NCBI RefSeq assembly: GCF_004405125.1
Contig: NZ_SORX01000001.1
Coordinates: 255,780 to 319,779 of the forward strand
Length of the DNA: 64,000 nt
Source of the DNA: Jeotgalibacillus salarius
Lineage (GTDB): Bacteria; Bacillota; Bacilli; Bacillales; Jeotgalibacillaceae
Direction of reading: 5' to 3'
In this document: positions 63,441 through 64,000 of the stretch, one piece after another
Position numbering within the stretch: the first letter of the stretch is position 1
Layout: each line of letters begins with the position of its first letter
The notes under the pieces: model-generated
The model's input: the letters and a program-made list of their open reading frames with translations, nothing else
Databases searched by the model: none
What the model was told of the DNA's origin: nothing
Made by a program: the position numbers and the translations under genes

Positions 63441-63501
63441 CACGGTGGGGACGGAGGTGAAAGTGTCATTGAATGACACTTTCACCTCCGTCCCCACCGT
63501 G
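63441..63501. repeat. Perfect 61-base GGGGACGGAGG palindrome
   Basis: Arms of 30 bases without mismatch (63441-63470 and 63472-63501) around a single G. It is the cleanest member of the family, in the 69-base gap between two convergent genes, where it could also stop transcription from both sides. Confidence 0.9.
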
Positions 63502-63505
63502 CTGC

Positions 63506-64000
63506 TTAAACATCCATCCACCTCTCCTCACTATTACTACGCAATATAGCATCAACAATCTTCATGTTATAATGCCCATCCTCAAAAGTAGCAAAATAAC
63601 TTTCCTGATCAAGGTGCTTAATTTTTTTATAAAAAGACAGCATTAAATTTTTCAGACAGTCCGGCCACCCTTCCTGATGTCCGCCTGGAAAGTGTGCGTA
63701 ATCACTCGCTGTATTTGATAAAAGTGCCGGGTCTTTCATGAGTAACTGGTTTGCCTCATTCCGTTTGCCGATCCAGAGCCGGTTTGGTTCTTCCTGATCC
63801 CATTCGAGCGTGCCATCAGCCAGAGAAATGGTGAAATGCAGGTTATTCTTTTTACCTGCAGTCACTTGCGAAACGTTGAACATGCCTTTCGTGCCATCTT
63901 CAAATTGAACCAACACATTGCCGGCGTCTTCTGACTCAATCTTTACTGATTCGATTGGTTGTGTTGATTCATTTGTAAAAGTGGACCCTGCAGATTCCAA
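63506..64000 (-). CDS. Gfo/Idh/MocA-family oxidoreductase, C-terminal part
   Basis: The C-terminal ~160 residues of an NAD(P)-dependent sugar dehydrogenase-like protein; the gene continues beyond the window edge. Family features are VQFEDGTKGMFNVSQV, DGTLEWDQEEPNRLWIGKR and FPGGHQEGWPDCLKNLMLSFY, the substrate-side C-terminal domain typical of myo-inositol or related polyol dehydrogenases. The NAD-binding domain is not in the window, so the substrate cannot be assigned. Confidence 0.85.
   Translation of the reverse strand: MESAGSTFTNESTQPIESVKIESEDAGNVLVQFEDGTKGMFNVSQVTAGKKNNLHFTISLADGTLEWDQEEPNRLWIGKRNEANQLLMKDPALLSNTASDYAHFPGGHQEGWPDCLKNLMLSFYKKIKHLDQESYFATFEDGHYNMKIVDAILRSNSEERWMDV

Overview
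The window looks like a chromosomal segment of a Gram-positive Bacillales bacterium, probably a Bacillaceae or Caryophanaceae relative. The reasons are a degU-degS-yvyE-LCP-tagO backbone as in Bacillus, RpoA/SigA-type promoters, strong AGGAGG ribosome sites with frequent TTG/GTG starts, and an S-layer biology based on SLH domains plus the pyruvyl transferase CsaB. A Jeotgalibacillus-like genus is a guess only. No rRNA, tRNA, prophage or CRISPR was found.

Layout. 0.2-9.3 kb: DegU/DegS two-component system, YvyE, an LCP ligase and TagO, with a VTC-domain/DUF4956/LRR-CotH trio inserted between LCP and tagO. 9.5-14.2 kb: a minus-strand polysaccharide operon (csaB, glycosyltransferase, pssD/pssE pair, MurJ-type flippase) that probably makes, flips and pyruvylates the secondary cell-wall polymer bound by SLH domains. 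14.7-29.9 kb and 34.9-61.6 kb: thirteen SLH-domain surface genes carrying very different catalytic modules (amidase, phosphodiester glycosidase, two subtilases, NlpC/P60, SGNH lipase, glucosaminidase, a degenerate metallo-beta-lactamase fold, 5'-nucleotidase, CAP), plus the probable major S-layer protein (37.9-40.7 kb). Interspersed are two acyltransferases, an O-antigen-ligase-like protein, a GtrA/GtrB/GtrII glycosylation cassette, a diguanylate cyclase, a LysM endopeptidase, a chemoreceptor, a CpsB phosphatase with a second LCP protein, two NERD-type proteins and a YehS (DUF1456) protein. The window ends inside a Gfo/Idh/MocA oxidoreductase.

The genes fit together as a cell-surface locus: precursor synthesis (TagO, PssDE, GT), export (flippase), pyruvylation (CsaB), attachment to peptidoglycan (LCP), modification (Gtr trio, acyltransferases), and a family of exoproteins tethered to the product by SLH modules.

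Two unexplained non-coding systems stand out. First, tandem arrays with an exact 21-bp period and an RTCGAC or RTCAAC core occur between genes at 14.3, 26.0, 27.5 and 34.7 kb, with a GTGCAC-core variant at the window start. Two of them contain the same hairpin with a conserved loop and covarying stem. Second, at least nine copies of a GGGGACGGAGG/CCTCCGTCCCC palindromic element lie mostly between 46.7 and 63.5 kb, centred on a REP-associated tyrosine transposase (RAYT) gene that has one copy on each side.
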